In this document: in pieces, positions 62,083 through 64,000 of the stretch | Numbering within the stretch: the first letter of the stretch is position 1 | Layout: the number at the start of each line of letters is the position of its first letter | From: Poriferisodalis sp965208895 | GTDB lineage: Bacteria > Actinomycetota > Acidimicrobiia > Acidimicrobiales > Poriferisodalaceae | Reading direction: 5' to 3' | Assembly (NCBI RefSeq): GCF_965208895.1 | Contig: NZ_OZ242363.1 | Span: 1,302,001 to 1,366,000, forward strand | Length of the DNA stretch: 64,000 nt | Notes under the pieces: model-generated | Told to the model about the DNA's origin: nothing | What the model saw: the letters and a program-made list of their open reading frames with translations, nothing else | Database searches by the model: none | Position numbers and translations under genes: made by a program

Positions 62083-63287
62083 GCCGGCTCCTCGAACTGG
62101 ACCGGGTCGCCGAAGCCATTCCAGACGCCGACGACGCGAGGCCTGCGGTGGGCAACACCGGCGACGCAGGCGACGAACGCACGGGTGACGAAGGCCTGCA
62201 CCCGAAAACCGAATATGACCGTCGAGCCTTCCTTGAAGGTGCGCTCGCCCGCGGGGACCAGCTTGGCGTAGTAGTCGATCGCAGCCGGGCTGGGCATCTC
62301 GACCGGCACGGGCGGCGTCGCGATCTCCGAAGGATCGTCGGCCACGACAGCGCGCACCTGGTAGTCGCCGAACACCGGGTCGATGTACAGGCCGCCGCCG
62401 AAGCACAGCGGAACTCCGTGGTGCAGGTGGGCGATCTCGCTGAGGTAGAGCACTGCAGGCAGCTCGGGGAGTTCGCGCACCGCATGCAGCGGTGTGGTGC
62501 CGCTGAGGCCGTGGCCAGGTTCCACCTGGGTCGCACCGGCCTCGGCCAGCAACCGCAGCACCTCGGTTGAGGTGGTGCCGGGGGCGTTGAGCTGCAGCTG
62601 GCTTGGGGCCCCATGACGGCGATGGGCGACGGCGGCGGCCCGAGCAAGGGTGCTCATGTTCGGGGTGATGCGAGCGCTCTGAGACGACCCGTCGTACAGC
62701 AGTGCAGGGAAGGTGGTGAGCCCGGCGAAGGTCGCGCCGTCAAGCGAGGCGATGTGGTCGATCATGGCCGGCAGGTCGCTCAGCGGAATCCCTCCCTCGT
62801 GACCTGCGTAGAACTCGTCGCCATCGTCGAAGACGCGCACCAGCAGCGGCTGCGAGCGGCCACGGCTGCGAGCGGCCGCGGCAGCTTCGTCCGCCTTGTT
62901 GCGCGAGAACACCGTCCAGTAGTCGGGCGCCAAGCCGGCCGCCTCGGGAGCCTCCCCGCGAGGCACCTGCACGAGGTGGCCGAGATGACCGAGGCTGTGG
63001 CCGCGGCGCACAATCGGGCGCGCACACGCCATGTCCACCGCGACGAACCCGTCGGCGCCTCCTGCCGCGATCGCGTCGAGTGCTGCGGGTGCGCGACCGA
63101 TCTGTTTGGTCATCGCGTACACGGTGAGGTCCAGATCTCGGGCATGGCTGCACAGACCGGCTGTGTTGGCTTCGATCGCGTCGAGGTCGAGCACGTAGCT
63201 GTTGGCAGGGATCACGCCGGCTTGGTGCAGATCGACGGCAGCGCGCACGAATCCGGGGTTGCGCTGCAGGAGCGTGCGCAGGAACAC
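62079..63287 (-). CDS. YhfX-like PLP-dependent enzyme (alanine racemase-like N-domain)
   Basis: 402 residues. N-terminal TIM barrel of the alanine racemase fold with the candidate PLP lysine in YAMTKQIGRAP; the later GLTTFPALLY and EPGHGLSG segments fit the barrel's phosphate-binding end. It resembles E. coli YhfX, whose reaction is unresolved, rather than true alanine racemase or D-threonine aldolase. Its presence inside a sugar ABC operon suggests an amino-sugar or amino-acid conjugate substrate. Confidence 0.78.
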   Translation of the reverse strand: MFLRTLLQRNPGFVRAAVDLHQAGVIPANSYVLDLDAIEANTAGLCSHARDLDLTVYAMTKQIGRAPAALDAIAAGGADGFVAVDMACARPIVRRGHSLGHLGHLVQVPRGEAPEAAGLAPDYWTVFSRNKADEAAAAARSRGRSQPLLVRVFDDGDEFYAGHEGGIPLSDLPAMIDHIASLDGATFAGLTTFPALLYDGSSQSARITPNMSTLARAAAVAHRRHGAPSQLQLNAPGTTSTEVLRLLAEAGATQVEPGHGLSGTTPLHAVRELPELPAVLYLSEIAHLHHGVPLCFGGGLYIDPVFGDYQVRAVVADDPSEIATPPVPVEMPSPAAIDYYAKLVPAGERTFKEGSTVIFGFRVQAFVTRAFVACVAGVAHRRPRVVGVWNGFGDPVQFEEPA

Positions 63288-63288
63288 C

Positions 63289-64000
63289 TCAGGCCTCCTT
63301 GTGCTCTCGCATGCTCAGCGCAACGGCGAGGATGATGATCACCCCACGGGCGATGAGCTGATCAGCGACGCGCAAACCCATCAGGATCAGGCCGTTGTTG
63401 AGCATCGCCATGACGATCGATCCAGTGATGGCGCCTGCGACCGAGGCGCGCCCGCCGAAGAGGTTGGTACCCCCGATGACCACCGCGGCGATCACCGTCA
63501 GCAGCAGGTTCTCGCCGAGGTCATGGCGGCCGATAGCGAGCCGGCCGGCCAGCAGCATCCCCGCAAGCGAGGCAGCCGAGGCGCTGGCGACGAGCGCGGT
63601 GATACGGACCCGATCCGTCTTGATCCCCAACGCCCCAGCAGCGGAACGATCTGCGCCGACGGCGAGCACATGTCGGCCCCAGCGCAAGTGGTGCAGCACC
63701 AGATGGCCGACGGCACCGACGATGACGGTCCAGATCAGCAGCGACGAGATCGGTCCCAGCGATCCGGCGCCGAACACGTTCAGGTAGGTGTCGTTGCGGA
63801 TCGGCAGCGACTGCAGGTTGTTGAGGTTGCGGGCGATGCCGCTGACAATGCCGAGCGTCCCCAGCGTGACCAGAAACGACGGGATGCGGACCTTGACGGC
63901 GATCAGCCCGTTGACGGCCCCGATCCCGACGCCGATCGCCAACGTGATCGCGACACCGGCAGCGAACCCGAAGCTGCCGACAGCGTCAGCCACCACCAGC
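63289..64000 (-). CDS. Sugar ABC transporter permease, RbsC-like (partial at right edge)
   Basis: About 237 residues visible; the 5' end lies beyond the window. It shows the BPD_transp_2 pattern: GAVNGLIAVKVRIPSFLVTLGTLGI (core VKVRIPSFLVTLGT), GADRSAAGALGIKTDRV (the EAA-like loop that contacts the ATPase) and VIGGTNLFGGRASVAGAITG (core GGTNLFGGRAS). CUT2-family permease for a monosaccharide. It stops one base before the next gene starts. The missing upstream part should also include a periplasmic-type binding lipoprotein. Confidence 0.88.
   Translation of the reverse strand, partial: LVVADAVGSFGFAAGVAITLAIGVGIGAVNGLIAVKVRIPSFLVTLGTLGIVSGIARNLNNLQSLPIRNDTYLNVFGAGSLGPISSLLIWTVIVGAVGHLVLHHLRWGRHVLAVGADRSAAGALGIKTDRVRITALVASASAASLAGMLLAGRLAIGRHDLGENLLLTVIAAVVIGGTNLFGGRASVAGAITGSIVMAMLNNGLILMGLRVADQLIARGVIIILAVALSMREHKEA

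Overview
The window is high-GC, gene-dense DNA that looks like an actinobacterial chromosome, probably an uncultured Acidimicrobiia-like lineage. Supporting this are a mycothiol-conjugate amidase-type PIG-L deacetylase, a mycobacterial-type DapD, an F420-type LLM oxidoreductase, a polyphosphate-glucokinase-type ROK kinase, many GTG starts and many 4-base ATGA/GTGA stop-start overlaps. The taxon is an inference; no rRNA or other marker gene is present.

Layout. 1-2745: the end of an ion channel, an AAA/DUF4143 ATPase and a membrane-anchored hendecad coiled-coil protein. 2906-16767: a DNA phosphorothioation defence island. The modification genes sspA-sspB-sspC-sspD run leftward and overlap. They are followed by a winged-helix protein of unknown function, a GIY-YIG protein, a DndB-like DGQHR protein, an SNF2 helicase and, after a vapBC pair on the other strand, an SBD-HNH endonuclease of the phosphorothioate-sensing type. 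sspC is broken by a run of 16 G residues; one G fewer restores a protein of about 1,196 residues. 16791-20000: a DUF3800 gene between two 58-bp direct repeats, a candidate structured RNA with a strong terminator, a CMD-family protein, a phosphoribosyltransferase and three copies of an intergenic repeat of about 80 bp.

20018-25575: an SPFH protein and a zinc homeostasis cluster (CDF exporter, Fur/Zur-like regulator, ZnuC, and divergent ZnuA-ZnuB with a promoter that predicts a leaderless message). 25595-33569: an SDR, a nitronate monooxygenase-like protein and three tandem paralogous Asp-box lipoproteins. 33683-40300: dapD, a Fic protein, a RusA plus PD-(D/E)XK/HEPN pair, an amidohydrolase, and small or broken genes. 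40528-49477: a leftward acyl-CoA and oxidoreductase set (acyl-CoA dehydrogenase, AlbA_2/ATPase regulator, MaoC, RidA, enoyl-CoA hydratase, LLM), then a rightward thiolase.

49574-54850: a thermonuclease and a YdjC-like protein whose last 138 bp are repeated 3.5 kb away. Between the two copies lies a lower-GC cassette (methyltransferase, ABC exporter, a CPBP protease with an in-frame stop, and the tail of a second CPBP gene). 54848-58917: SCP2-like, Mca-like, tandem PhoU/RCK_C and MgtE/SLC41-like transporter genes. 58993-64000: a thioredoxin-like lipoprotein and a tightly overlapping sugar operon (permease, YhfX-type PLP enzyme, ABC ATPase, ROK kinase, NagB) that runs off the right edge.
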